Position numbers and translations under genes: made by a program. From contig JAHHHZ010000020.1 in NCBI GenBank assembly GCA_019359095.1, forward strand, positions 285,129 to 349,128: 64,000 bases of DNA. Direction: 5' to 3'. The notes under the pieces were generated by a model. The model searched no databases. It was not told where the DNA came from and saw only the letters and a list, made by a program, of their open reading frames with translations. Every line of letters begins with the position of its first letter. The first letter of the stretch is position 1. Shown piece by piece: positions 18,195 to 26,653 of the stretch. Source of the DNA: Pleurocapsa minor HA4230-MV1. Its GTDB lineage: Bacteria > Cyanobacteriota > Cyanobacteriia > Cyanobacteriales > Xenococcaceae.

Positions 18195-18452
18195 TTATCT
18201 AAAAATATTTTGAATTTTAAATACAAAAGTACTAAATAATGAGAACGGCTAAAGTATAGCTTTCCCAAATATTCGATAATAATGATCTAAATCACGAAAA
18301 TACATCAGATAAGCTGTAACAAATTTAATTTAATTTAATTGATAGTAAATTCACTCAAAGTAGGTGTGAGAAAGTTTTTGCTAATGTTGTCTAATTGTAT
18401 TATAAATAAAATAATTTTAAACTTTTTTATAATAGTTAATCGTCAATAACCC

Positions 18453-18586
18453 CAGGGCTATTTCATTCTCATATATCCAGAGAATTTATTCTCTGTCTAA
18501 GTAGATTAAGTCCGTTTAAACGAACTTTAATTTTAAGCCAAGAAATTTATTTCTTGGTTCACTACAGTTAGAACAAAATAGCCCTG
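18453..18586. mobile_element. MITE-like 134-bp element with 11-bp terminal inverted repeats and 10-bp target duplication
   Basis: The ends CAGGGCTATTT (18453-18463) and AAATAGCCCTG (18576-18586) are perfect inverted repeats. Similarity continues inward (TTCT matched at both sides). The element is flanked by the direct repeat TCAATAACCC at 18443-18452 and 18587-18596. Inside are three hairpins: CAGAGAAT-TT-ATTCTCTG (18478-18495), an imperfect AAGTCCGTTTAAACGAACTT (18508-18527) and CCAAGAAAT-TT-ATTTCTTGG (18538-18557). It has no coding capacity, so movement would need a transposase elsewhere. Confidence 0.85.
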
Positions 18587-18872
18587 TCAATAACCCTGCA
18601 TAGATGTCTATTACTTAAAGTAAATATAACTGGTAGTTCAAGCGAGTAATAAGAATATAGCGATCGCTTTAATTAAAAGGCTTCAGCTAGACGGGATCTT
18701 ACTTAATGATTAAAATCTAATTTTTTGCTCAAAATAAGTTGCCGAAATCAGCTTTAGAAGACAAAATTGTACAGATACAAAATCAATTAGCTCTAAATTC
18801 TGGAATTGAATAATTAACTTTGTGGTTATTTCCTCAGAACTTTGGGGAACTATATTAAGACAGCGTTCAATC

Positions 18873-18995
18873 TACAGCGAATTTCAGTTGAATAGAACCC
18901 ATTACCTATTATCTATTACCTATTATCTATTACCTACTACCCATTACCCATTACTTCGATAAATTAATCTGTCTACTCAATCGAAAACTACTGTA
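18873..18995. repeat. Palindromic repeat with ATTACCT/CATTACC heptamer core (family A, copy 2)
   Basis: This is the reverse-oriented relative of 5639-5735. The left arm TACAGCGAATTTCAGTTGAA matches the right arm of copy 1, and the right arm ending TCGAAAACTACTGTA matches its left arm. The heptamer core (about 18900-18952) is longer than in copy 1. Flanks are conserved up to ACTTCGATAAATTAATCTGT. Confidence 0.8.
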
Positions 18996-19057
18996 AATTG
19001 ACGTTTCCTCCACCAGGATATGTTTGACTGCTGGCTCATTTATATCTTTATTTTTAT

Positions 19058-20047
19058 ATGTCTTTTGCGATTAAACAGGGACTTTTTAAACTCAATATCA
19101 CCGATCACCACGCCATATTAGGTGTATCAATTGACGCTGAAGCGAAGCAAATTCGTGGACAGTATCTCAAAATAGCGCAACAGCTACATCCAGATAAGTG
19201 TCGCTCTGATCCAGCTAAAGCCAGAACAGCAGAACAGATTTTATCAAGATTGGTTAATCCTGCTTATGAGCAACTATCGCGCAAAAGCGCTTTTGCTGAA
19301 CACCAATTAGTTTTGACTCAAATTGGCAAAAAACTAGCGGCTAATAAAAATAATTTGCCAGTTAAAAGCCAGTTGGCTCAGGATTTGCTCAAAGCTGGAG
19401 ATGGTGCTGAGTTAGTTTATCTTAAGCTGTTAAAACAATTAACTACCGAGCAATATCAATCTTTGTCACAATCAGGAGAGCTAATTGAAGCCATTAGTGA
19501 GCTAAATTTAGTTTACTTAATGTTAAAAAGCGATCGCGGAATTAACCGTAGTCGTATTCCAGCAGCTCCCGCTCCAGCTCAACCCAGTCAAGTTCCTGTA
19601 ACTCCAACCCAGTCTTCTGTAACTCCAACCCAGTCTTCTGTAGCTCCCAGCCCTGTAGAAGAACCGACCACAGATTCACGAGTTAATGCTTTTATCGCTC
19701 GAGCGCAACAGTACATCTCTAAGGGAGAATTCGATCAAGCAATCCAAGAATTAAAAGATGCTTTAAGAATTAATCCTAATCATGGTGTTACTCATGCCGT
19801 AATGGGTAGAGCTTATCTGCATAAAAAGCAGTTGACTATGGCAAAAGTTCATATTGACAAAGCTTTTCAAGCTGAACCCCATAATGAAATTGTGATGGAA
19901 AGCAAAAAAGCTCTGGATAGGTTAAATAGAACAACCAATCAATCTAAAACATCTCATCCTGGTAGTGATAGTAAATCTACTGACAAAAATAACAAACCTG
20001 GGAATAGTGGTTTCTTTAGTGGTTTTTTTGGGCCGAAAAAAAAGTAA
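19058..20047 (+). CDS. J-domain protein with TPR repeats
   Basis: 329 residues. Residues 15-75 are a J domain with the intact HPD tripeptide in QLHPDKCRSD, so it should stimulate an Hsp70 (DnaK) partner. A Pro/Thr/Ser linker with two copies of VTPTQSS sits at about 180-205. Two TPR motifs follow (residues about 213-285: EFDQAIQELKDALRINPN and HKKQLTMAKVHIDKAF). The tail is Gly/Phe-rich (GNSGFFSGFFGPKKK). The linker duplication is visible at DNA level. The client is unknown. Together with the TPR gene at 16 kb it is one of two TPR proteins in the window, but the sequences are not close. Confidence 0.85.
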   Translation: MSFAIKQGLFKLNITDHHAILGVSIDAEAKQIRGQYLKIAQQLHPDKCRSDPAKARTAEQILSRLVNPAYEQLSRKSAFAEHQLVLTQIGKKLAANKNNLPVKSQLAQDLLKAGDGAELVYLKLLKQLTTEQYQSLSQSGELIEAISELNLVYLMLKSDRGINRSRIPAAPAPAQPSQVPVTPTQSSVTPTQSSVAPSPVEEPTTDSRVNAFIARAQQYISKGEFDQAIQELKDALRINPNHGVTHAVMGRAYLHKKQLTMAKVHIDKAFQAEPHNEIVMESKKALDRLNRTTNQSKTSHPGSDSKSTDKNNKPGNSGFFSGFFGPKKK

Positions 20048-20187
20048 GATGACACCAGTAGATATTGCATTCAATATCTAAGTCGAAAGTTTTGGTGCAT
20101 TTTGTCAAGAAGAATGCACTGGAAGTACTCTAGCGAGCAAGTAGATCTCGCTCATTTGGCTTGTCGCAATTCTTACACTTATTAGAA

Positions 20188-21402
20188 ATGATCTATCAAC
20201 CACCCGCTGGAGCAAGAGACTTATTACCTTTAGAGGTAGAGCAAAAACGTTGGATTAACGATCGCCTTCAGCATCAGTTTCAAACCTGGGGCTATCAGCG
20301 GATTGTCACCTCTACTCTAGAATGGCTAGATACCCTAACAGCAGGTGGGGCAATTAGACCAGATAAGGTAATTCAACTGCGTAACAATGGGGAACATGCT
20401 TTAGGTTTACGACCTGAACTTACTGCTTCGATCGCCCGTGCAGCAGTGACACGCATGGCTGGTAATAGCGATCCGCAGCGTCTTTGCTATCGTGCCAACG
20501 TATTTCGTAATGCCTCTGGCAGCCATCATGGTCGTCAGCTAGAGTTTTATCAAGCAGGTGTCGAATTACTATTTGCTGGTGGTGTCTTAGCCGATGCCGA
20601 AACAATTTTGTTGTTGGCAGAATGTTTACATGATTTGGAAATTCCCGATTGGTCAATTTTATTGGGGGAAGCTGGATTAACGCGATCGCTGTTAGCAGTT
20701 TTCCCCGCAGCAATCCGCACCTCAGTCCGTAACTGTATTGCTAATCTAGACCGTATTACCCTTGAAGGTTTAGAGCTAGACCCAGAGCTAAAAAAACAGG
20801 CTTTAGTTTTATTTGACCTGAGAGGTAAGCCAGAAGATGTGCTGAATAAAATATCTACTCTGGATTTAGACGCTGATGCCCAAGCAACGGTAAATAATCT
20901 TAAATCCCTGATTGAATTGCTCAACAGTAGCTCAGAAAAACCGCTCCCCCTAACTTTAGATTTGAGTCTGCTACAAACTTTTGATTACTATACGGGAATA
21001 GTGTTTAAGGTCGTTAGTTTCCAAGATCATCAATCTTATGTTCTAGCTGAAGGCGGACGCTACGATCAATTACTCGGACTATACGATCCCCAAGGAAAGA
21101 CCTCTCCAGGCATTGGCTTTTACCTCTCTATTGAAGATCTACACTCTTGTCTATTGGCTACCAATAAATTACCGCAACAAGCACCCAGTAGTGACTGTTT
21201 AGTTATTCCTACCTCTCCAGCAGCAGCATCGGCAGCGCTGCAATATGCTCGCCAGCTAAGACAAGAAAAGTCCGTTAAAGTAGAAGTAGAATTAAGCGAT
21301 CGCCCAGCAGCAGCAGTTAAGCAATATGCTCAAACCTGTCGCATCGAGCAATTAATCTGGATTGAAGCGGATGGTACGCCTAAAATTGAACAACTTGATT
21401 AA
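20188..21402 (+). CDS. hisZ: ATP phosphoribosyltransferase regulatory subunit HisZ
   Basis: About 404 residues from the ATG at 20188, matching the family start MIYQPPAGARDLLP. An upstream in-frame TTG at 20161 is less likely. HisZ resembles histidyl-tRNA synthetase but lacks aminoacylation. It pairs with the short form of HisG in the first step of histidine synthesis. Class II synthetase-like motifs are visible: RPELTASIARAA, YRANVFRN, QLEFYQAGVELL and YYTGIVFKVV with GGRYDQLLGLYG-type AEGGRYDQLLGLYD. No hisG lies in the window. Confidence 0.9.
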   Translation: MIYQPPAGARDLLPLEVEQKRWINDRLQHQFQTWGYQRIVTSTLEWLDTLTAGGAIRPDKVIQLRNNGEHALGLRPELTASIARAAVTRMAGNSDPQRLCYRANVFRNASGSHHGRQLEFYQAGVELLFAGGVLADAETILLLAECLHDLEIPDWSILLGEAGLTRSLLAVFPAAIRTSVRNCIANLDRITLEGLELDPELKKQALVLFDLRGKPEDVLNKISTLDLDADAQATVNNLKSLIELLNSSSEKPLPLTLDLSLLQTFDYYTGIVFKVVSFQDHQSYVLAEGGRYDQLLGLYDPQGKTSPGIGFYLSIEDLHSCLLATNKLPQQAPSSDCLVIPTSPAAASAALQYARQLRQEKSVKVEVELSDRPAAAVKQYAQTCRIEQLIWIEADGTPKIEQLD

Positions 21403-21531
21403 TTTAGAACCACGGATTCTGTTTTCAATCTTAAACTAAAAGCGATCGCGGTTTTTTCCAGCCTGTTTTTGGATTACAAACCCTCATTAGAAGTGGTTGA
21501 AGTTGCGATCGCTTTACTTCAAATGGTTATC

Positions 21532-22131
21532 ATGGATAATGAAAGTATAGTCAAAAATAAAATGAATTTACCTAATCAGACTATATCTAAACCGACATTG
21601 GCAGAATTCTTGCAACTTGTCGAAACAAAGCCAGAACAAGAATATCTAGCAGGAGAAATATCTCAGAAGCCGATGCCACAAGGAGAGCATAGTGTTTTGC
21701 AAGCTGGGTTGGTTACAGAAATTAATCGAGTAGGGAAACCACAAAAGCTAGCCTGTGCCTTTCCAGAGTTGCGTTGTACTTTTGCAGGAAGTTCTATTGT
21801 TCCTGATGTAGCGGTGTTTGAGTGGCAAAATATTCCCTTAAAAACCAGTGGAAGAATTGCTAATAAGTTTGAGGTTGCTCCAGATTGGACAATTGAAATA
21901 TTATCTCCTAATCAATCTCCCAATCGAGTGATTAGAAAAATTACTTTTTGTTTGAGTCAAGGTACAAAACTAGGCTGGTTGATCGATCCTGAAGATGAAT
22001 CAGTGGTGGTTTTTGAACCAAATGTAACACCCGTAGTCAAAGCCGATCGTGATATTTTGTTGGTTTTAGAAGCTTTAGCTAGTTATCAACTTTCAGCAGC
22101 AAATTTATTTAGTTGGTTAAATTTTGATTGA
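21532..22131 (+). CDS. Uma2-family (DUF820) putative restriction-like endonuclease
   Basis: About 200 residues from the ATG at 21532. Other in-frame starts are 21469, 21523 and 21562, and none has a clear ribosome site. The DUF820 pattern is complete: TLAEFLQLVETKPEQEYLAGEI, the acidic motif IVPDVAVFEW, PDWTIEILSPNQS and GWLIDPEDESVVVFEP, giving the PD-(D/E)xK-type active site. These genes are very numerous in cyanobacteria and their biological role is not established. It stands alone, between hisZ and glcD. Confidence 0.83.
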   Translation: MDNESIVKNKMNLPNQTISKPTLAEFLQLVETKPEQEYLAGEISQKPMPQGEHSVLQAGLVTEINRVGKPQKLACAFPELRCTFAGSSIVPDVAVFEWQNIPLKTSGRIANKFEVAPDWTIEILSPNQSPNRVIRKITFCLSQGTKLGWLIDPEDESVVVFEPNVTPVVKADRDILLVLEALASYQLSAANLFSWLNFD

Positions 22132-22199
22132 ATTAGCTCAATTCATCAAGTCAGATATCATGATCGATAGGGAGAAAATAACCAGATTTAATAATTGCG

Positions 22200-23690
22200 A
22201 TGGTTTTAAGTAAGCTTTTTCTAGCTAAGAAAGACAAGTGGCAGCCGATAGTAAAACAGCTTGAAGATATAGTTGGTAAGGATGGCGTGATCCAGCGAAA
22301 AGAAGAACTGCTGACATACGAGTGTGATGGTTTGGCGAGCTATCGTCAGCGTCCCGCTTTGGTGGTTTTACCCCGCACCACAGAAGAGGTCGCTGCTGCG
22401 GTTAAAATATGCCATGACCATAATATACCGTGGGTTGCTAGGGGTGCAGGGACGGGTCTATCTGGTGGTGCTTTGCCTCATGGGGAGGGAGTGCTAATTG
22501 TAACAGCGAGAATGAATCAAATCTTAGCTCAAGACCTAGATAATCACTGTATTACTGTCCAACCAGGAGTAATTAACAACTGGGTGACTCAGGCGGTAAG
22601 TGGAGCAGGTTTTTATTATGCTCCCGATCCTTCCAGTCAGATTATTTGTTCGATTGGCGGGAATGTGGCGGAAAACTCTGGGGGAGTTCATTGTCTAAAG
22701 TATGGTGTAACTACCAACCATGTTTTAAGCCTCAAGCTAGTCACTACCGAAGGCGAGATTATTGATGTCGGCGGTATGGTACCTGAGATGCCTGGATACG
22801 ACTTAACAGGTCTATTTGTAGGCTCTGAGGGGACTTTGGGGATTGCCACCGAAATTACTCTACGAATTCTCAAGCGTCCTGAATCGGTATTTGTCTTATT
22901 AGCTAACTTCCCAACTGTAGAAGATTCGGGAGCAGCGGTAGCCGAAATTATTAGTTCGGGCATCATTCCTGCGGGAATGGAAATTATGGACAATTTGAGT
23001 ATTAATGCTGTAGAAGACATTGTTAATACAGGTTGCTACGATCGCCAAGCAGCAGCAGTATTATTAGTCGAATTAGACGGTTTAAAAGTAGAAGTAGAAG
23101 CTTATCAAGCAAAAGTTGAGTCGATCTGTCGCCAGCATCACGCGACAGGGATTACTAGTGCTGATGATTTAGATACTCGCGCCAAACTATGGAAGGGTAG
23201 AAAGGCTGCTTTTGCCGCAGCAGGAAAAATGAGTCCTAATTATTTTGTTCAGGATGGAGTAATTCCTCGCACCAAGCTGGTAGAAGTGCTAGCGGAAATC
23301 AATGCCTTAAGCGATCGCTATGGCTATAAAATCGCCAATGTGTTCCATGCGGGCGATGGCAATCTTCACCCCTTGATTCTCTATGATAATGATGTGCCAG
23401 GAGCATTTGCTACGGTAGAAGAAATTGGTGGCGAGATCCTCAAGCTGTGTGTCGATGCAGGAGGTAGTTTATCAGGAGAGCATGGTATTGGTGCAGATAA
23501 AAACTGCTATATGCCCTATATGTTTAACTCTACAGATCTCGAAACCATGCAGTATATTCGCACGGCATTAAACCAAAAAGGATTGGCTAATCCAGATAAA
23601 ATCTTTCCAACTCCTCGTAGTTGTGGAGAAGCAGCAAATGCTCAGAAGATCCAGCAGAGTCAGCAGTTTAAAGATGCAGAACTATATTAA
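22200..23690 (+). CDS. glcD: Glycolate dehydrogenase FAD-binding subunit GlcD
   Basis: 496 residues. The N-terminal FAD-binding PCMH domain (about 50-230) shows PWVARGAGTGLSGGALPHG and CSIGGNVAENSGGVHCLKYG. The C-terminal FAD-oxidase domain has NVFHAGDGNLHPLI and GGSLSGEHGIGADK. It oxidises 2-phosphoglycolate-derived glycolate to glyoxylate in cyanobacterial photorespiration. D-lactate dehydrogenase activity is an alternative within the family. No glcE/glcF subunits are adjacent, the usual situation in cyanobacteria. It ends in a convergent gap full of repeats. Confidence 0.92.
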   Translation: MVLSKLFLAKKDKWQPIVKQLEDIVGKDGVIQRKEELLTYECDGLASYRQRPALVVLPRTTEEVAAAVKICHDHNIPWVARGAGTGLSGGALPHGEGVLIVTARMNQILAQDLDNHCITVQPGVINNWVTQAVSGAGFYYAPDPSSQIICSIGGNVAENSGGVHCLKYGVTTNHVLSLKLVTTEGEIIDVGGMVPEMPGYDLTGLFVGSEGTLGIATEITLRILKRPESVFVLLANFPTVEDSGAAVAEIISSGIIPAGMEIMDNLSINAVEDIVNTGCYDRQAAAVLLVELDGLKVEVEAYQAKVESICRQHHATGITSADDLDTRAKLWKGRKAAFAAAGKMSPNYFVQDGVIPRTKLVEVLAEINALSDRYGYKIANVFHAGDGNLHPLILYDNDVPGAFATVEEIGGEILKLCVDAGGSLSGEHGIGADKNCYMPYMFNSTDLETMQYIRTALNQKGLANPDKIFPTPRSCGEAANAQKIQQSQQFKDAELY

Positions 23691-23793
23691 CAAGCTGACA
23701 GATGTGCTGTTGTGATTGAGCTTAATTGATCGTACCCCCACCCCAATGCTGTTCGGTTAACGATTGTTGTTTAAGATTTGGGACAATAATCAT

Positions 23794-23892
23794 ATTATAT
23801 GAACTCCGTTTAAACAATTCCAATTAAAACTCGCGCAAAGACGCAGAAGCGCAAAGATTTTATTAAAAGCACTTAAGCGGACTTGATATTAT
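23794..23892. repeat. Palindromic repeat with CGCAAAGA core (family E)
   Basis: The left arm ATTATATGAACTCCGTTTAA and the complement of the right arm ATAATATCAAGTCCGCTTAA agree at most positions. The core CTCGCGCAAAGACGCAGAAG (from 23829) is the inverted counterpart of the core at 13302-13333. It lies between the convergent glcD and aldehyde dehydrogenase genes. Confidence 0.6.
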
Positions 23893-23931
23893 CTCCCTAC
23901 TTCCTATTTCCTATTTCCTACTTCCTATTTA
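23893..23931. repeat. TAGGAAR heptamer tract abutting the aldehyde dehydrogenase stop
   Basis: On the complement the tract reads TAGGAAG/TAGGAAA units directly after the TAA stop codon of the dehydrogenase gene. Five or so units are present. Confidence 0.7.
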
Positions 23932-25296
23932 CTTAATCCAAATAGTTTTAATATTGACAAACTCATGAATCCCCTGGCTACTTAATTCTCGACCATAGCC
24001 CGAGCGCTTGATTCCACCGAAAGGTAAACGAGGATCGGACTTAACCATCCCGTTGATAAATACTGCTCCCGCTTCGATTTCGCTAACTAAACGCTGGCTT
24101 TCTTCAGGATTGTTCGTCCAGGCACTAGCGCCTAAACCAAAGGGAATATGATTGGCTAAAGCGATCGCCTGATCAAGATTTTGAACGCGAAATAACAATG
24201 CTACAGGGCCAAAAAACTCTTCTTGCGCCGTCGCCGAATTCACAGGGATATCTATCAAAATTGTGGGGGGATAATAATTGCCTGGACGATCTGTAATTGG
24301 CTCTCCACCAGTTAAAATCTTGGCTCCCTGCTGCACTGCTGCTTTAACCTGCTGGTCTAACTCTGAGCGAATACTTTCTGTTGCTAATGGGCCAATATCG
24401 GTATCTTTGTGCATTGGATCGCCGATAGTTAGAGCTTGAAACTGGTTTAATAGTTGTTCTTGAAAGCGATCGCCGATACTTTCTGCCACAATAAACCGTT
24501 TAGCAGCAATACAAGACTGTCCATTATTCAGCATTCTAGCTTTAACTGCCGTGCTGACTGCCTCCTCGATATCGGCACTTTCCAGGACAATAAACGGATC
24601 GCTACCGCCTAATTCCAACACGACCTTTTTAATCTGTTGTCCCGCAACCGAGGCTAATGCTGCCCCTGCTGGCTCACTTCCAGTTAAAGTTGCTGCCTTG
24701 ACGCGATCGTCTTCCACGATCGATTGAACCTGACTCGCACCAATTAATAAAGTTTGAAATGCCCCTGGAGGAAATCCAGCTTGCGCAATAATCGACTCGA
24801 TCGCCAACGCACATTGAGGCACATTAGAAGCATGTTTAAGCAGCCCCACATTCCCCGCCATCAAAGCAGGCGCAGCAAAGCGAAATACCTGCCAGAAAGG
24901 GAAATTCCAGGGCATCACCGCCAAAATTGTACCTAAAGGCTGATATGCTACATAACTGTGGCTGGCATCACTAGCGATCGCTACATCGGCTAAAAATTCA
25001 GGTGCTTTTTCGGCATAAAAACGACAAACTTTAGCACACTTTTCCGCTTCGGCGATCGCACTTTGGAGCGTCTTACCCATTTCTGTGGTCATAATCTCCG
25101 CAAACTTAAGGGTATCTTGTTCTAAGATCTCTGCTGCTTGGTTCAACCACTGGCTACGTTGAGCAAAGGTTGTTTGGCGATATGACTTAAAAGTAGATTG
25201 TGCTAAAGCTAGCTTAGTTTCTATTTCAGCATCACTCAGAGGCGTAAAAGTTTTGAGAGTTTCCCCAGTTGCGGGGTTAATAGTTGCGATCGCCAT
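23929..25296 (-). CDS. gabD: NAD(P)-dependent succinate-semialdehyde dehydrogenase
   Basis: 455 residues of the aldehyde dehydrogenase superfamily. The general base is E228 in LELGGSDPF and the nucleophile is C262 in NNGQSCIAAKRF. The motif MPWNFPFWQVFRFAAPALMAGN and the C-terminal PFGGIKRSGYGRELSSQG are typical of the short SSADH group. In cyanobacteria this enzyme, with 2-oxoglutarate decarboxylase, closes the TCA cycle through succinic semialdehyde. The decarboxylase gene is not here. The substrate is inferred from family resemblance. Confidence 0.87.
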   Translation of the reverse strand: MAIATINPATGETLKTFTPLSDAEIETKLALAQSTFKSYRQTTFAQRSQWLNQAAEILEQDTLKFAEIMTTEMGKTLQSAIAEAEKCAKVCRFYAEKAPEFLADVAIASDASHSYVAYQPLGTILAVMPWNFPFWQVFRFAAPALMAGNVGLLKHASNVPQCALAIESIIAQAGFPPGAFQTLLIGASQVQSIVEDDRVKAATLTGSEPAGAALASVAGQQIKKVVLELGGSDPFIVLESADIEEAVSTAVKARMLNNGQSCIAAKRFIVAESIGDRFQEQLLNQFQALTIGDPMHKDTDIGPLATESIRSELDQQVKAAVQQGAKILTGGEPITDRPGNYYPPTILIDIPVNSATAQEEFFGPVALLFRVQNLDQAIALANHIPFGLGASAWTNNPEESQRLVSEIEAGAVFINGMVKSDPRLPFGGIKRSGYGRELSSQGIHEFVNIKTIWIK

Positions 25297-25848
25297 ATAT
25301 CTTTATCTTGGTAGCTATATTTATCAGACTAGCTTCCTGATTTGCAAGGACTACTATTTTTATAGAAAACGTAATCATTAGTTGAATTCAATATACGGCG
25401 ATCGCACTCTCCAAATCGCCCTTAAATCACTCTACGTTTTTATGATTTAAGTCAGAATTTACAGCAGTAGGATTGGTAAGATTATTTGGTCGTCTCAATT
25501 TTAATCAATCATGGAAAATGATCTAGTCCCTTTTTTGCTCGGAGTCGGCTTCTTAATCAGCTACTTAATTTTCTCCGCAGTAACGGAAATGGGAACTAAA
25601 CTACCTTGGAAAAAATAAAATTAGTAAATTTTACTAGCTAAAAAATGCGACGAGATTTTTATCTTCTTACTCTCATGTCCAAATCTAGCTAAAATTAGGC
25701 AAAATCAGGTATTTTAAATCAAAGTAGAGCGTAAAAAATATTTAAATGGATTGAAACTTAATTAAAAATAGATCTAAATTGATTTTGAATTAGTAGAGGA
25801 TTGTCCCAGAGTTGTTTAAACTTTTAATAGGTCGATAAGATTTCAATT
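25297..25848. other. 552-base intergenic region with one small open frame
   Basis: It separates two divergent genes. Apart from the 35-codon frame at 25511-25618 and one HIP1 site (near 25397) I see no repeats. The last 200 bases are AT-rich and probably promoter DNA for the Crp-like regulator. Confidence 0.5.
25511..25618 (+). CDS. Possible 35-residue single-span membrane peptide
   Basis: ATG to TAA, 35 codons, starting MENDLVPFLLGVGFLISYLI and ending KLPWKK. It has one hydrophobic span of about 20 residues, an acidic N-terminus and a basic C-terminus, so its topology would be N-out/C-in. Codon use looks like the neighbours. It resembles in size the small subunits of photosynthetic and NDH complexes, but I cannot match it to a named one. 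The ribosome site is weak. It is offered because its composition is far from random translation. Confidence 0.5.
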   Translation: MENDLVPFLLGVGFLISYLIFSAVTEMGTKLPWKK

Positions 25849-26640
25849 ATGAAAAAAGCTAATCAGCAATTGCCAAAATCAGAGTCAGCAGACAGTTTAG
25901 AAACGTTAACTCAGCATAATTTTTTATTTAAAGATTTAGACCCAGCTTTAATTGCCAAGTGTCTTAATTCCCAGCCGCTTGTTGTAGAAAAACTTTATTC
26001 AAGCCGTCCCATCTATACAGCATTTAAGCCTGACTCGACCTTAGAACATCTCTATGCAATAGTTGATGGTGGCCCAATTGTCGTCCGCAGCACTCCCTTA
26101 GACCGCATTATTGCCATTACTTACCGTAACAGTTGTTTTGGGATGCAAGACCTTGCTTTGAGCTATGGAAAGTTTTCACGCGCTTTTCCTAGCCTAGTAG
26201 AAGCCTATAAAACAACCGACGTTATTAAAATTCCTTTAGCAACTATCAGCTTAATCCATCAGGAATCTGAAGTGTTTCGCCAACGTTATGGATTAATGTT
26301 TGAGCTACAGCAAAAGTTTCAATATCATTTGCTTAACTGTAGTACCTATCCTCCTCAAGCAGTAGCAGCTTTGTTGCGGGCTTTAATTTATCAAGAAAGG
26401 GAATTAGGTAATCAACCTCAAGGAGATATGTTTGTTTTCGATCTGCCAGTAGAAGTCATTGCCAAGGCTTGTCAGTTAAACAACCGTACAGTGGAGCAAG
26501 TGCTTAAAGGTTTAACCAAAGCGGGAATGTTAAGACCTCATAAGGCGCAAAACGATCTGGTAACGGTGGTCGATCCTGAAGGGTTAAAGGTAGTGTATGG
26601 CGCGACTAGGGATAAAGTTGACTGGTGGCCTCTAAAGTAA
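25849..26640 (+). CDS. Crp/Fnr-type transcriptional regulator
   Basis: 263 residues. The N-terminal part (about 20-150) has the shape of a cyclic-nucleotide-binding barrel (LEHLYAIVDGGPIVV, NSCFGMQDLALS) but lacks a recognisable phosphate-binding RTA-type cassette, so the ligand is uncertain. A helix-turn-helix lies at about 205-235 (EVIAKACQLNNRTVEQVLKGLTKAGML), followed by a winged segment. Relatives in cyanobacteria are uncharacterised. It converges on the response regulator gene only 13 bases away, so read-through antisense between the two is possible. Confidence 0.72.
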   Translation: MKKANQQLPKSESADSLETLTQHNFLFKDLDPALIAKCLNSQPLVVEKLYSSRPIYTAFKPDSTLEHLYAIVDGGPIVVRSTPLDRIIAITYRNSCFGMQDLALSYGKFSRAFPSLVEAYKTTDVIKIPLATISLIHQESEVFRQRYGLMFELQQKFQYHLLNCSTYPPQAVAALLRALIYQERELGNQPQGDMFVFDLPVEVIAKACQLNNRTVEQVLKGLTKAGMLRPHKAQNDLVTVVDPEGLKVVYGATRDKVDWWPLK

Positions 26641-26653
26641 ATATTAAGTAAAT

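Larger units (their letters stand above)
18195..19057. other. 863-base intergenic region with two mobile-type repeats, no gene
   Basis: No coding frame is supported. It contains a MITE-like element (18453-18586) and a heptamer-cored palindrome (18873-18995). The first 250 bases are AT-rich and should hold the promoter of the DUF1517 gene on the complement. The last 60 bases lead into the DnaJ-TPR gene. Confidence 0.7.

Noticed and set aside
18453..18586. Attenuator or terminator of the DUF1517 or DnaJ gene
   Set aside because: The multiple hairpins suggested regulation, but the terminal inverted repeats and flanking TCAATAACCC duplication are better explained by an inserted element.
20420..20924. 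Long complement frames inside hisZ
   Set aside because: They lie opposite a strongly supported gene and show no domain features, so they are antisense shadows.
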